This document shows positions 9,033-18,100 of a stretch of 64,000 nucleotides of DNA, piece by piece; the first letter of the stretch is position 1; the number at the start of each line of letters is the position of its first letter. Source of the stretch: Streptomyces sp. NRRL F-525 (GTDB taxonomy: Bacteria > Actinomycetota > Actinomycetes > Streptomycetales > Streptomycetaceae); assembly GCF_000716605.1 (NCBI RefSeq), contig NZ_JNXE01000046.1, positions 60,805 through 124,804 on the forward strand. Direction: 5' to 3'. Under the pieces are notes generated by a model. The model ran no database searches. It was not told where the DNA came from and worked only from the letters and a program-made list of their open reading frames with translations. The translations under genes and the position numbers were made by a program.

Positions 9033-10232
9033 TCAGCGTGTGGGCCAGTACCACAGCGGTTCGTCGAGCGGGCCCTCGCGGCCCGCCACCGTCGTCTGCC
9101 CGAACTCCTTCACCAGCTCTATGGAGTTGACGTCGAGACGGTGCCGTATCGCGCCCTTCTGGAGGGCGTCCGCGAGCGGCCGGGCGTGGGTGACCACGAC
9201 GATCTGGGTGTCCTTGGTGGCGGTGAGGATCAGATCGGCGAGGGGCGGGATCAGGTCCGGGTGGAGGCTCGTCTCCGGCTCGTTCAGCACCAGCAGCGAC
9301 GGCGGCCGGGGTGTCAACAGGGCCGCCGCCCACAGGAGATAGCGCAGGGTGCCGTCCGACAGCTCGGCGGCGGTGAGCGCGCGCAGCAACCCGTGCTGAC
9401 GCAGGGCGAGTTGGAAACGTCCGCCGAGGTCGGCGATGTGGACCTGGCTGCCGGGGAAGGCCGCGTCCACGGCCGCGTCCAGCGCCTCGGCGTCACCGAC
9501 CTCACGGATCGTCTGCAGGGCGGCGGCCAGATCGGAGCCGTCACCGCTGAGCACGGGCGTGCGGGTGCCGATCTGGGCGGCGCGGGCCGGGGCGTCCGCG
9601 TCGGTGCGGACATGGTCGTAGAACCGCCAGGACCTGATGAACTCCCGTACCGCCAGGACGTCGGGGGCGTGCTGGGGGTCGGCCAGTTCGCCGAGCATGC
9701 TGTCGTACGGGCGCAGGGTGCCGTGGGCGCGGGACCAGCCGCCGCCCGCGCCGCGCAGCTTGACGGCGGCTCCCGCGCGGTCGGAGAGCACCGAGGCCGG
9801 GCGCAGGACGGGGCCGCTCCAGATGGACTCGCGTTTGATCTCCGGGTCGAGGTTGAACATGGACGCCACACGGTCGGTCCCCGGGGACGGGCTGGGGTGC
9901 CCGAAGTCGATCGCGTACCCGAACTCGTCGCCCGCGAAGCCCAGTTGCAGACTGACCGGGCCCGAGCGGACCGTGCCCTGCACGGGGTGTCTGCCCTCGC
10001 GCACCGCGCGGCCGATCTTCTCCGGGCCCGCCCACAGGACCGACGGCAGCCCGCCCTCCTGCGCGAGCGCGGCGACGGCGCCGCCGCGCGCGGACGAGGC
10101 GAGCAGGCGCAATGAGCGGTAGAGGCTCGACTTGCCCGTGCCGTTCGCCCCCGTGATCACGTTCAGTCGCGTCAGCGGGACGATCAGGCGGCGCAGGGAG
10201 CGGTAGTTCTCGACGGCGAGGGTGCTGATCAT
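9033..10232 (-). CDS. SMC/RecF-like AAA family ATPase
   Basis: A 399-residue ATPase of the 'AAA15/AAA21' ABC-like group. The N-terminus ENYRSLRRL is followed by Walker A GANGTGKS at residues 28-35. A C-terminal LSDGTLRYLLWAAALL signature precedes Walker B LLVLNEPETSLHPDL and the H-loop VVVTHARPLAD. There is no coiled-coil arm of SMC size and no nuclease (TOPRIM) domain, so the role is open; relatives occur alone or in defence and repair systems. The ATG at 10232 overlaps the stop of the membrane-protein gene by four bases (ATGA), so the two are coupled. Confidence 0.82.
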   Translation of the reverse strand: MISTLAVENYRSLRRLIVPLTRLNVITGANGTGKSSLYRSLRLLASSARGGAVAALAQEGGLPSVLWAGPEKIGRAVREGRHPVQGTVRSGPVSLQLGFAGDEFGYAIDFGHPSPSPGTDRVASMFNLDPEIKRESIWSGPVLRPASVLSDRAGAAVKLRGAGGGWSRAHGTLRPYDSMLGELADPQHAPDVLAVREFIRSWRFYDHVRTDADAPARAAQIGTRTPVLSGDGSDLAAALQTIREVGDAEALDAAVDAAFPGSQVHIADLGGRFQLALRQHGLLRALTAAELSDGTLRYLLWAAALLTPRPPSLLVLNEPETSLHPDLIPPLADLILTATKDTQIVVVTHARPLADALQKGAIRHRLDVNSIELVKEFGQTTVAGREGPLDEPLWYWPTR

Positions 10233-11311
10233 GCGTCCAGCGTTGCAGACGGGTCTGACAATCCCGGTCGGTCCAGCAGGTCCGCGTGCTTCCGGCGCAG
10301 CGTCGCCGCCAGCAGGGTGACCACGATCCCGGCGAGCGCCCAGGCCGACAGGACCAGCAGCGGGCCGGTCACGGCGTTGCCCTTGAAGTAGGCGATCGAG
10401 CGCGCCACCCAGGTCCCGGCGCCCGGTGGCAGCGCGGGCCCGATCGCGTTCCAGAACGGCGGCAGCAGCGGCAGCGGGAAGGCACCGCCCGCGCTCGGGT
10501 TGCCCGCGATCACCACCAGCAGGATCGCGAGCCCGATGCCCACGACCCCGAAGACCCCCTGGAGGGCGAGGGTCGCCGCGCCCACGGCGAACGTGACCAG
10601 CGCGCCGAGCGCCCAGAACGCCATGACGCTGCCCGGCAGCGCGCCCAGGACCGGCCCGACGATCACCGCGCCGCCGAGGCCGCCGACGATCGCGACCAGT
10701 GCCATCACGATCAGCCGGATCATCGCGCGGCGCGGGTTGGCGGGCCGGGCGCCGGTGCTGATCGCCAGGATCGAGGCGCACAGATAGCCGCCGACACACC
10801 AGCCGACGACCAGGTAGAACGACGACAGCCCGTCGAAGTCCTGAGTGGAGGCCGGCGCCACGTCCACCGTCCGGACCGTGCGCTGCTCCGTCCTCTCCAA
10901 GGAGGAGGTGATGGTCTCCAGGGTGGTCGCGAGGACGGTACCGCTGCCGGTGGCGACCAGGAGCGTGTCCTTGGTGCCGCGCGGGTCGATGACGAGGGCG
11001 CCGTCGATGTCCCGGTTCAGGATCTGCCTCCGCGCGGTCGCCGCGTCGGACACCGCGCGCGGGGCGAGCGGTGAGCCGGGCAGTCGCTTCAGCCTGGCCA
11101 CCGTCTGCTCGGCCGTGACCTGGGGAGCGACCACCCCGAAAGACACATCCCGGGGCTTCGGATTGTGCAGCGCGCCTACGTAGGAGGCGATGAAGAGCAG
11201 CTGAAGACCGACCACCCCGATGACGAGCAGGCTGGCCCGCAGGGTGACCGCGTCCTTCACCTCACCGAAGAAGGACGTACGGGACGTACCGGCACCCGGG
11301 GTCGCTGTCAT
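10229..11311 (-). CDS. DUF3533/ABC-2-like membrane protein
   Basis: A 360-residue integral membrane protein. One N-terminal helix (about residues 28-48) is followed by an extracytoplasmic domain of about 140 residues, then five or more C-terminal helices. This is the layout of the DUF3533/YhgE-Pip relatives of ABC-2 permeases. The ATG at 11311 is used because a GGGGAC site precedes it; an upstream extension lacks family content. It is translationally coupled to the downstream ATPase at 9033, but that ATPase has the RecF/SMC style rather than that of an exporter cassette, so a joint transporter is not assured. Confidence 0.72.
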   Translation of the reverse strand: MTATPGAGTSRTSFFGEVKDAVTLRASLLVIGVVGLQLLFIASYVGALHNPKPRDVSFGVVAPQVTAEQTVARLKRLPGSPLAPRAVSDAATARRQILNRDIDGALVIDPRGTKDTLLVATGSGTVLATTLETITSSLERTEQRTVRTVDVAPASTQDFDGLSSFYLVVGWCVGGYLCASILAISTGARPANPRRAMIRLIVMALVAIVGGLGGAVIVGPVLGALPGSVMAFWALGALVTFAVGAATLALQGVFGVVGIGLAILLVVIAGNPSAGGAFPLPLLPPFWNAIGPALPPGAGTWVARSIAYFKGNAVTGPLLVLSAWALAGIVVTLLAATLRRKHADLLDRPGLSDPSATLDA

Positions 11312-11524
11312 GTCCCCACGGTCTCGGTGGCGGGGTCTTCGCGCAGGCGGGAAGGGGCCGAACGGATGTCGTACGCGTGTTCGGAAAAGTATTTCTCCGC
11401 CAACTGCCCGGCCCGGGCGGGGAGCTGACGGAGTGGTGTCTGTTTCGGCCACCGCACACCTCCCCAGAGAATCGTTTACGTGTTCGAATGAGGTCGCTGA
11501 CCGGGGCTGATGAGGCTAGAGTAA

Positions 11525-11540
11525 TCGAACGGGCGTGCGA
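11525..11540 (+). promoter_or_regulatory. Candidate LexA (SOS) box upstream of dnaE2
   Basis: TCGAACGGGCGTGCGA matches the actinobacterial SOS pattern TCGAAC-N4-GTTCGA at 11 of 12 half-site positions; the only change is GTGC for GTTC. It ends 51 bases before the dnaE2 ATG, a position suited to repression. dnaE2 cassettes are LexA-controlled in mycobacteria. Confidence 0.6.
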
Positions 11541-11591
11541 TGAACATATCGGGTGGATGGCCGAAAAGGGGTGGAGTGATGGAGGTGCGGC

Positions 11592-14500
11592 ATGGCGGGC
11601 TTCGCCCATCTGCATGTCGCGTCCGGTTACTCCGCCCGCTACGGCGCCTCCCACCCCGAACAGCTCGCCCGGCGGGCGGTCGGGCAGGGCATGACGGCGC
11701 TCGCGCTCACCGACCGGGACACGGTCACGGGGATCGTCCGCTTCGCGCGGGCGTGCGCCGGAACAACGGTCCGGCCGATCTTCGGCATCGACCTGGCGGT
11801 GGAGGCCCTCGCACCCCCGCCGCCCGCACAGCGCCCGCGCACCCCCGCCCGCGGCGGCGCGCACGTGGTCGAGCCGCCCCTGCGGTTCGTACTGCTGGCC
11901 CAGGACCGGGCGGGCTGGGCGCGGCTGTGCCGCATCACGTCGGCGGCGCACGAGGGTGCCCTGTCCGGTACGGCGCCGGTGGTGCCGTGGGAGGCGCTGC
12001 GCGAGTACGGCGGCCCCGGCCTGACCGTGCTGCTGGGCCCGCTCTCGGAGCCGGTGCGGGCGCTGTCGGTGGGCCGGGAGGACGTCGCGATGAAGCTGCT
12101 GGCGCCCTGGCGGGAGATCTTCGGGAGGGGAGTGCGGTTGGAGGCCGTAGCGCAGAATCGTTTCGGCACAGCTCCGGGCTCTCTCCGTCTGGCCGCCCGC
12201 ACCCTCGCCCTGGCCGACCGCACCCGCACCACCGCCGTGCTCTCCAACGCCGTCCGCTACGCCGACCCCGACCAGCACCGCCTCGCCGACGTCCTCGACG
12301 CGGCCCGGCTGCTGCGCCCCATCGACCGGCGCCGCCTGGACAGCGGGCAGCGCTGGCTCAAGGACGAGAGGGAGATGACGGTCGTGGCACGGATGATCGC
12401 CGAGTGCGCCGGAGCGGACGTCCGCCGGGCCCGCCGGCTGCTGGCGGACACCGCGAACACGGCGGAGGCCTGTGTCGTGGACCCTGTGGACCTCGGCCTC
12501 GGCAGGCGGCACTTTCCGGAACCGTCGCTCTTCGGCGCCGGACCGGAGACGGGCGGCGCGGCCGGGCTGCTGCGCCTGCGGTCGGAGGAGGGCCTGGCCC
12601 GGCGCGGCCTAGACCACGACCGCGCGGCACGCGACCGGCTGGAAGAGGAACTCGCCGTCATCTCCCACTGGAACTACGACGCGTACTTCCTCGCCGTCGG
12701 CCAGGTCGTCGCCGACATCCGGGCCAAGGGCATCCGCGTCGCCGCCCGCGGCTCCGGCGCCGGATCGCTGGTCTGCCACGCGCTGGACATCGCCACCGCC
12801 AACCCGCTCGACCACAGCCTGCTGTTCGAACGCTTCCTCAGCACCCGCCGGGAGTCACTGCCCGACATCGACATCGACGTGGAGTCCGCCCGCCGCCTGG
12901 AGTGCTACGACACGATCTTCGAACGCTTCGGCAAGGAGCGGGTGGCGGTCACCGCGATGCCCGAGACCTACCGCGCGCGCAGGGCACTGCGCGACACCGG
13001 CCTCGCGCTCGGCATCGCGCCCGCCGACGTCGACCGGATCGCCAAGAGCTTCCCGCACCTGCGCGCCTCCGACATCACCGGCGCGCTCGCCGAACTGCCC
13101 GAACTACGCCAACTGGCAAGGGAGATGGGGCGGTTCGGCCCGTTGTGGGAACTCGCCGAAGGCCTCGACTCCCTGGTCCACGGCATGGCCATGCACCCCT
13201 GCGGAGTCGTCATCAGCGACGCCACCCTCCTGGACCGGCTGCCGGTGCAGCCCACTCCGCAGGGCGACTACCCGATGGCGATGGCCGCGAAGGAGGAGAT
13301 CGAGGCGCTGGGCAACATCAAACTCGACGTCCTGGGCGTCCGCATGCAGTCCGCGATGGCCCACGCCGTCACCGAGATCGAACGCGCCACCGGCAACCGC
13401 ATCGACCTCGACGACCCCCAACAGGTGCCGCTCGACGACGTGTTCGCGTTCAAGCTCATCCAGGAGAGCCAGACGCTGGGCCTGTTCCAACTGGAATCCC
13501 CCGGCCAGCAGGACCTGTTGTCTCGGTTGCAACCCCGTGACGTGCAGGACGTCATCGCCGACATCAGCCTCTTCCGTCCGGGGCCGGTCGCCGGAGGCAT
13601 GCCCGAGCGGTACATCGCGGCCCGCCATGGCGGCACACCGTCGTACGCGCACGAAGACCTCGAACCCGTGCTCGCCGACACCTACGGCGTGACCATCTGG
13701 CACGAGCAGATCATCGACACCCTGCATGTACTGACCGGCTGCGAGCGGGCCTTCGCGGAGGTCACCCGGCGGGCCCTCGGCGACAAGGAGCAACTGCCCC
13801 GGATCAAGGAGTGGTTCCACAAGCTGGCACGCGCGCGTGGCTACAGTCCGGCCGTCCGGGACGAGGTCTGGAAGACCGTCGAGGCCTTCGGGGCGTACGG
13901 CTTCTGCCGCGCCCACGCGGTCGCCTTCGCCGTACCGGCCCTGCAGAGCGCCTGGTTGAAGGCCCACCATCCGGCGTTCCTGCTGGCCGGGTTGCTCGAA
14001 CACGACCCCGGGATGTGGCCCAAGCGCGTCCTGGTCTCCGACGCCCGCCGGCGCGGTGTGCCGGTGCTGCCCGTCGACATCAACCGCTCCAGGGTGAAGC
14101 ACACCGTGGAGATGACCGAGAAGGAGGAGTGGGGCGTGCGGCTCGCGCTGTCCGGGGTGCGCGGTATCAGCGAGGAGGAGTGCGCGCGGATCGAGGAGGG
14201 GCAGCCGTACGGATCGCTGTCGGACTTCTGGCAGCGGGGCCGTCCCAGCAGGCCGGTCGCCGAACGGCTCGCGGAGATCGGCGCGTTGGCCTGTCTGCAC
14301 GACGGCCGTCTCACCCGGCGCGATCTGCTGCTCCAGATCACCGAGTTGCACCGGCAGTCCCGCAACCGGAGCGCGGGGGCCGGTCAACTGCCCATGGACA
14401 CGGGCGCTGTTGGGGGAGCGGAGCCGAGCGGGTTGCCGGAGATGACCGGACGCGAGGCGCTGAGCGCCGAGTTGGGCACGCTCGGCATCGATGTCTCCCG

Positions 14501-15041
14501 GCATCTGATGGAGCATCACCACCGGCTGCTGCGCGAGATCGGCGCGACGGACGCGGCCCATCTGGCCGAACTGCGCGCGGGGCAGCAGGTGTTGGTCGCC
14601 GGGGTGCGGGCCTCCACGCAGACCCCGCCGATCGCGAGCGGCAAGCGGATCATCTTCGTGACGTTGGAGGACGGCTCGGGTCTGGTCGACCTGGCCTTCT
14701 TCGAGGACTCCCACCCGGCCTGCGCGTACACCGTCTTCCACAGCGGGCTGCTGCTGGTGCGCGGCACGGTCCAGGTGCGCGGCACCCGTCGTACCGTCGT
14801 CGGTTCCATGGCCTGGGACCTGGACGAGATCGCGGGCGCCCGTCGGGACGACGGCCCGGAGGCGGCGCTCGCCCTGCTGGGCGCCGACCGCCCGCATCCG
14901 ACACCCGCCCAGCCGCAGCGCACCTTGGCCAACGGCACCACCGGCGCCCGCCTCCACCCCTACGCCGACCTCCAGCCCGCGGGCACCCGTTCCGCCGACC
15001 TGAAGAAGTTCGGCCACCGCAGCCCGGGGAGTGCGGGATGA
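11592..15041 (+). CDS. dnaE2: Error-prone DNA polymerase III alpha subunit DnaE2
   Basis: An 1149-residue C-family polymerase. The N-terminal PHP domain begins HLHVASGYSARYGASHPEQL (residues 6-25) and includes ALTDRDTV. The palm carries catalytic acidic residues in LPDIDIDVES near residues 422-431. The polymerase core runs to about residue 850, followed by a helix-hairpin-helix stretch and a C-terminal OB fold (VLVAGVRASTQTPP, IIFVTLEDGSGLVDLAFFED). The size matches DnaE2 and is shorter than the replicative DnaE1. The ATG at 11592 has GGAGGT ten bases upstream. The stop overlaps the next gene (ATGA). It performs translesion synthesis in damage-induced mutagenesis and is probably LexA-controlled. 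Confidence 0.93.
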   Translation: MAGFAHLHVASGYSARYGASHPEQLARRAVGQGMTALALTDRDTVTGIVRFARACAGTTVRPIFGIDLAVEALAPPPPAQRPRTPARGGAHVVEPPLRFVLLAQDRAGWARLCRITSAAHEGALSGTAPVVPWEALREYGGPGLTVLLGPLSEPVRALSVGREDVAMKLLAPWREIFGRGVRLEAVAQNRFGTAPGSLRLAARTLALADRTRTTAVLSNAVRYADPDQHRLADVLDAARLLRPIDRRRLDSGQRWLKDEREMTVVARMIAECAGADVRRARRLLADTANTAEACVVDPVDLGLGRRHFPEPSLFGAGPETGGAAGLLRLRSEEGLARRGLDHDRAARDRLEEELAVISHWNYDAYFLAVGQVVADIRAKGIRVAARGSGAGSLVCHALDIATANPLDHSLLFERFLSTRRESLPDIDIDVESARRLECYDTIFERFGKERVAVTAMPETYRARRALRDTGLALGIAPADVDRIAKSFPHLRASDITGALAELPELRQLAREMGRFGPLWELAEGLDSLVHGMAMHPCGVVISDATLLDRLPVQPTPQGDYPMAMAAKEEIEALGNIKLDVLGVRMQSAMAHAVTEIERATGNRIDLDDPQQVPLDDVFAFKLIQESQTLGLFQLESPGQQDLLSRLQPRDVQDVIADISLFRPGPVAGGMPERYIAARHGGTPSYAHEDLEPVLADTYGVTIWHEQIIDTLHVLTGCERAFAEVTRRALGDKEQLPRIKEWFHKLARARGYSPAVRDEVWKTVEAFGAYGFCRAHAVAFAVPALQSAWLKAHHPAFLLAGLLEHDPGMWPKRVLVSDARRRGVPVLPVDINRSRVKHTVEMTEKEEWGVRLALSGVRGISEEECARIEEGQPYGSLSDFWQRGRPSRPVAERLAEIGALACLHDGRLTRRDLLLQITELHRQSRNRSAGAGQLPMDTGAVGGAEPSGLPEMTGREALSAELGTLGIDVSRHLMEHHHRLLREIGATDAAHLAELRAGQQVLVAGVRASTQTPPIASGKRIIFVTLEDGSGLVDLAFFEDSHPACAYTVFHSGLLLVRGTVQVRGTRRTVVGSMAWDLDEIAGARRDDGPEAALALLGADRPHPTPAQPQRTLANGTTGARLHPYADLQPAGTRSADLKKFGHRSPGSAG

Positions 15042-16018
15042 GCGCGCGGCAGCGGCACATCGCCCACCTTCACCTGCACACCGCGCTGACGGAGACCCAG
15101 TACGGCGACATAATCGAACTGGTGTCCGGATTCACGCCTCACGTCCAGGCCATCCCGCCCAACGCCCTTCAGGTGGACCTGACTTCGGCGCTCCGGTACT
15201 TCGACATGTCCGCCTACGACGCGGTCCAGACGGTGAAGATGAGACTGAAGGCCCTCTACGACATCGACAGCAGCGCGGGCCTCGCGGGCAACCGCATGCT
15301 GGCGGCGATGGCGGCCGACGCGTCCGCCCCGGGGGACACCACCTGGGTGCCCACCGGTCAGGCGGCCGACTGGCTGTACCCCCGGCCGGTCACCGCGTTG
15401 CCCGGGATCGGCCGCGCCACGGCGGACACGCTGCACCGGTACGGCCTGCACACCATCGGCCAGCTCACCGACCTGCCGTCGGCGACCCTGCAACGGCTCC
15501 TCGGGGCAGGCCAGGCACGGCTGTTGACCGAGCGCGCCCGCGGCCACGACCCCCGCCCGGTCGTCCCCGCGGAACCGGCGGCACATCTGACCGCCGACCT
15601 GGCCCTGAGCCAGGACTGCCTGGACCCGGCCCAACACCACCGATTCGTCCTGGGACTTGCCGACCGGATCGGCCAACGCCTGCGCGGGGAAAGGAAGTTC
15701 GCGGGCCGACTCACCCTCACGGTGAGATACGCCGACCGCAGCTCCACCACGCGTACGCGGGCGCTGCCGGAACCCACCGACCACTCACCCGCCGTCGCCG
15801 CCACCGCCCTGGGCCTGTTGACCTCCCTCGGACTGCAACGCGCCCGCGTCCGGGGCTTCGTGCTCCACGCCGACGACCTGCGTCCGGCGGGCCGTGCCTA
15901 CCGTCAACTCTCCATGGATCCCGGGGACGCCCGCGCCCGCGCGGTCGAAGCCGCCGCGGACCGTGCCCGGCGGCGCTTCGGGCAGGAGGCGGTACGCCCG
16001 GCGGCGCTGGCCGACTGA
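15038..16018 (+). CDS. Y-family polymerase-like (ImuB/DinB-type) protein lacking the catalytic palm
   Basis: A 326-residue protein coupled to dnaE2 by an ATGA overlap. From about residue 115 it carries the helix-hairpin-helix thumb region (VTALPGIGRATADTLHRYGL), then a little-finger domain (residues about 190-300, with FAGRLTLTVRYADRS). The first 100 residues replace the normal palm. The canonical DMDAFF start is replaced by HLHLHTALTE, and no SxDE motif is present, so the metal-binding acids of an active Y polymerase are missing. It most likely acts like ImuB, as a non-catalytic adaptor bringing DnaE2 to the clamp. No ImuA-like gene lies nearby. Confidence 0.78.
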   Translation: MSARQRHIAHLHLHTALTETQYGDIIELVSGFTPHVQAIPPNALQVDLTSALRYFDMSAYDAVQTVKMRLKALYDIDSSAGLAGNRMLAAMAADASAPGDTTWVPTGQAADWLYPRPVTALPGIGRATADTLHRYGLHTIGQLTDLPSATLQRLLGAGQARLLTERARGHDPRPVVPAEPAAHLTADLALSQDCLDPAQHHRFVLGLADRIGQRLRGERKFAGRLTLTVRYADRSSTTRTRALPEPTDHSPAVAATALGLLTSLGLQRARVRGFVLHADDLRPAGRAYRQLSMDPGDARARAVEAAADRARRRFGQEAVRPAALAD

Positions 16019-16056
16019 TCTCCGTGTCGCCGAGAACCGTGGAACTGCCCGTGCGC

Positions 16057-16257
16057 TCAAGGGCGTTGGCGGGGGGTGTTCCGTATCCGCCAGGCCCGCA
16101 GCAGCAGGAAGAGCCCGATCAGCGCGACCACCACACCCAGCACCGCGTACTGGCCGTGGCCGGACATGGCCGAGCCGTTCATCGCGCCGACGCCCTGCGC
16201 GATCCAGACCGCGCCGAGCACGACGAGGATGATCCCGCCGACACCACGGACCACCAT
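16057..16257 (-). CDS. Small two-helix membrane protein
   Basis: A 66-residue protein with two hydrophobic helices (GGIILVVLGAVWIAQGVGA and AVLGVVVALIGLFLLLRAW) and a basic C-terminus. The ATG at 16257 is preferred over a GTG two codons earlier because GGAG lies five bases before it. Its layout resembles small conserved actinobacterial membrane proteins of unknown role. The stop is 38 bases from the converging Y-polymerase-like gene. No function can be assigned. Confidence 0.7.
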   Translation of the reverse strand: MVVRGVGGIILVVLGAVWIAQGVGAMNGSAMSGHGQYAVLGVVVALIGLFLLLRAWRIRNTPRQRP

Positions 16258-16415
16258 GGTCACTCCATTCCCCGCACCGGTACGTCACATGGGCGTTGGC
16301 CGCCCACGTCCATCGCTCAGCTTCGTCCTGTTCGGCGCGCTCGGGGCGGTCGAAAACCTTACGGAACGGGAACGTCGTACCGGCCGGGGTGTTGGAGGGC
16401 GTGGGCGCAGGGGAG

Positions 16416-17192
16416 TCAACTGTTCGCCGCGGCGCGCAGGATGAGCCTGGTGATCACTTCCGGGTGTGTCACGAGCGACAGGTGGCCGGAGTCGACCTCG
16501 ATGGTCGTGGCGTTCATGCGCCGGGCCATGAAGCGCTCCAGGTCGGGGTCGATGGTGCGGTCGTTCTTCGAGACCGCGTACCAGGACGGCTTCCGGTGCC
16601 AGGCGGCGACGCTCGTGGTGGGCGGAGCGGTCGAGAGCGGACCCTGGGCCGCGTAGAGCACGAGGGCCTCCTTCCTGGGCACGCCGTTGGCGAAGTCATC
16701 GAGGAACGCCGACCGGCCGATCCACTTGAATCCGCCCGAGGTGACGATCCCGGCGGTGACCGGCGAGGTGGGGAACTTCGCGGCGAGCGCGGCGTAGTCC
16801 TCGCCGGCCTCCGGGGCGCGGGCGGCGACGTAGGCGAGCCCGGCGACGTTCGGGGCGAGCCCGGTCTCGGAGATGACGGTGCCGCCGTAGGAGTGCGCGA
16901 CCAGGATCGTGGGGCCGTCCTGCTGCGCCAGCGCGAAGTTCGTGGCGGCGACGTCGTCGGCGAGGGACGTCAGGGGATTCTGTACGGCGGTGACGTTCAT
17001 GCCCGCCGCCTGGAGCAGGGGGATGACCTTCGCCCAGGAGGAGCCGTCCGCGTAGGCGCCGTGCACGAGGACGACGTTGCGTACCGCGGGCCGGGGGCCA
17101 CGGGTCGCCGCCCTGGCTGCCGGGGCTCCGGAAACCGTGGCTGCTGCGACTCCCGCGCCGAGCGCGGAGAACTGACGACGACTGAATGCCAT
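16416..17192 (-). CDS. Exported alpha/beta hydrolase
   Basis: A 258-residue alpha/beta hydrolase. The N-terminus SRRQFSALGAG is a twin-arginine (Tat) signal, with probable cleavage after APAARA near residue 28. The fold shows the oxyanion strand VVLVHGAYADGSSW, nucleophile Ser101 in VAHSYGG, and a likely catalytic His in VDSGHLSLV near the C-terminus. It resembles the EstC/salicylate-esterase-like hydrolases. It is divergent from the TetR gene at 17356, with a shared operator motif between them, so its expression is probably under that regulator. Substrate unknown. Confidence 0.86.
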   Translation of the reverse strand: MAFSRRQFSALGAGVAAATVSGAPAARAATRGPRPAVRNVVLVHGAYADGSSWAKVIPLLQAAGMNVTAVQNPLTSLADDVAATNFALAQQDGPTILVAHSYGGTVISETGLAPNVAGLAYVAARAPEAGEDYAALAAKFPTSPVTAGIVTSGGFKWIGRSAFLDDFANGVPRKEALVLYAAQGPLSTAPPTTSVAAWHRKPSWYAVSKNDRTIDPDLERFMARRMNATTIEVDSGHLSLVTHPEVITRLILRAAANS

Positions 17193-17269
17193 GACTGTCT
17201 GCTTTCTCTTTCACCAGGGGCATCGGGGACGTCGGGGTCTCGGACGTCGAGGTTTCGATTCGACCATAC

Positions 17270-17308
17270 TGGCTCTTACTGCCATGTGGCGGTGTCCGCC
17301 ACATGGCA
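17270..17308. promoter_or_regulatory. TetR operator region, hydrolase/tetR divergent promoter
   Basis: Two overlapping elements are seen. TGGCTCTTACTGCCA (17270-17284) matches 13 of 15 bases of the palindrome upstream of the MFS gene (18019-18033). A perfect 12-bp inverted repeat with a five-base spacer, TGCCATGTGGCG / CGCCACATGGCA, spans 17280-17308. Both lie between the divergent hydrolase and TetR genes. Confidence 0.65.
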
Positions 17309-17355
17309 AAATGTGCGGCGACAAGGACAGCGGGCCGGCGTGCGGAGGGTGTGGA

Positions 17356-17961
17356 GTGGGACTTCGGGAGATCAAGATGGAGCGGACCCGTCAGCTCATC
17401 GCGGACACGGCCATCGCGCTCTTCGAGGAGCACGGGTTCGACGCCACGACGGTCGATCAGATCGCCGCCGCGGCGGAGGTCGGTCCCCGGACGGTGTACC
17501 GCTACTTCCCGACCAAGGAAGCGCTCGTCGTCCGCTTCACCGAGGACACCTTGAACACCGCGCTGGAGGAACTGCGCGGCCTGCCCGAGGAAACACCGCT
17601 GCCGCAGGCCCTGCACCAGGTGGTCGAGAGCGTCCGGCGCACCATCGAGGGCGACTCGGAGCGGCGCAGGGTCGTCTACCGGATCATCGTCAGGACCCGG
17701 TCCCTGCACGCGGAGCTGCGTGCCGTGAACTGGCTGTGGCGCGAGAGCCTCGCGGAGGAGATCGGCCGGCGCGCCGGGGGCCGTACCTCTGGCATGGTCG
17801 CGGCCCTCGCCGCCGCGAACATCGCGGCCGTCGTCGAGATCGCGATCGCGGAATGGGCGCGCGGCGAGGAGCCCACCGCCCTGGGGGCGGCCATCGAGCA
17901 GGCCCTCGAACTTCTCCGCACCGGCGATGTCCCCATCCCGGCGCCCGGCCCGGTGGGGTGA
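17356..17961 (+). CDS. TetR-family transcriptional regulator
   Basis: A 201-residue regulator. The N-terminal helix-turn-helix is typical (RTRQLIADTAIALFEEHGF, then TTVDQIAAAAEVGPRTVYRY). The rest is a helical ligand domain that cannot be assigned to a ligand. The GTG at 17356 is chosen: GGAGGG lies seven bases upstream, and the protein then begins GLREIKMERTRQL, the common TetR opening; an ATG seven codons later is the alternative. It sits between an exported hydrolase (divergent) and an MFS exporter (downstream). Matching palindromes upstream of both support local control of the three genes. Confidence 0.88.
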   Translation: MGLREIKMERTRQLIADTAIALFEEHGFDATTVDQIAAAAEVGPRTVYRYFPTKEALVVRFTEDTLNTALEELRGLPEETPLPQALHQVVESVRRTIEGDSERRRVVYRIIVRTRSLHAELRAVNWLWRESLAEEIGRRAGGRTSGMVAALAAANIAAVVEIAIAEWARGEEPTALGAAIEQALELLRTGDVPIPAPGPVG

Positions 17962-18017
17962 CGCCGGCGCCGACCTCAGGGATGTGACGAGCACTGCCTC
18001 ACGGCAGATGGAGCCTA

Positions 18018-18034
18018 GTGGCAGTTACTGCCAC
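18018..18034 (+). promoter_or_regulatory. TetR operator upstream of the MFS exporter
   Basis: GTGGCAGTTACTGCCAC is a perfect 8+1+8 palindrome ending 66 bases before the MFS start. A close copy (13 of 15 core bases) lies in the hydrolase/tetR intergenic region at 17270-17284, so the same repressor probably binds both. Confidence 0.7.
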
Positions 18035-18100
18035 GATATGCGTACACTGGCGTACCGAAACGGCTCCGTTTCGCTTTCTTCCCTTGCCCCGGAGAGTCCC

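Noticed and set aside
9033..11311. Two-gene defence system made of the ATPase and the DUF3533-like membrane protein
   Set aside because: The coupling is real, but neither protein has a nuclease, toxin or other effector domain, and neighbours are ordinary chromosomal genes.
11472..11487. Second LexA-like site upstream of dnaE2 (TCGTTTACGTGTTCGA)
   Set aside because: Only one half-site matches; the other has three changes. The site at 11525 is much better.
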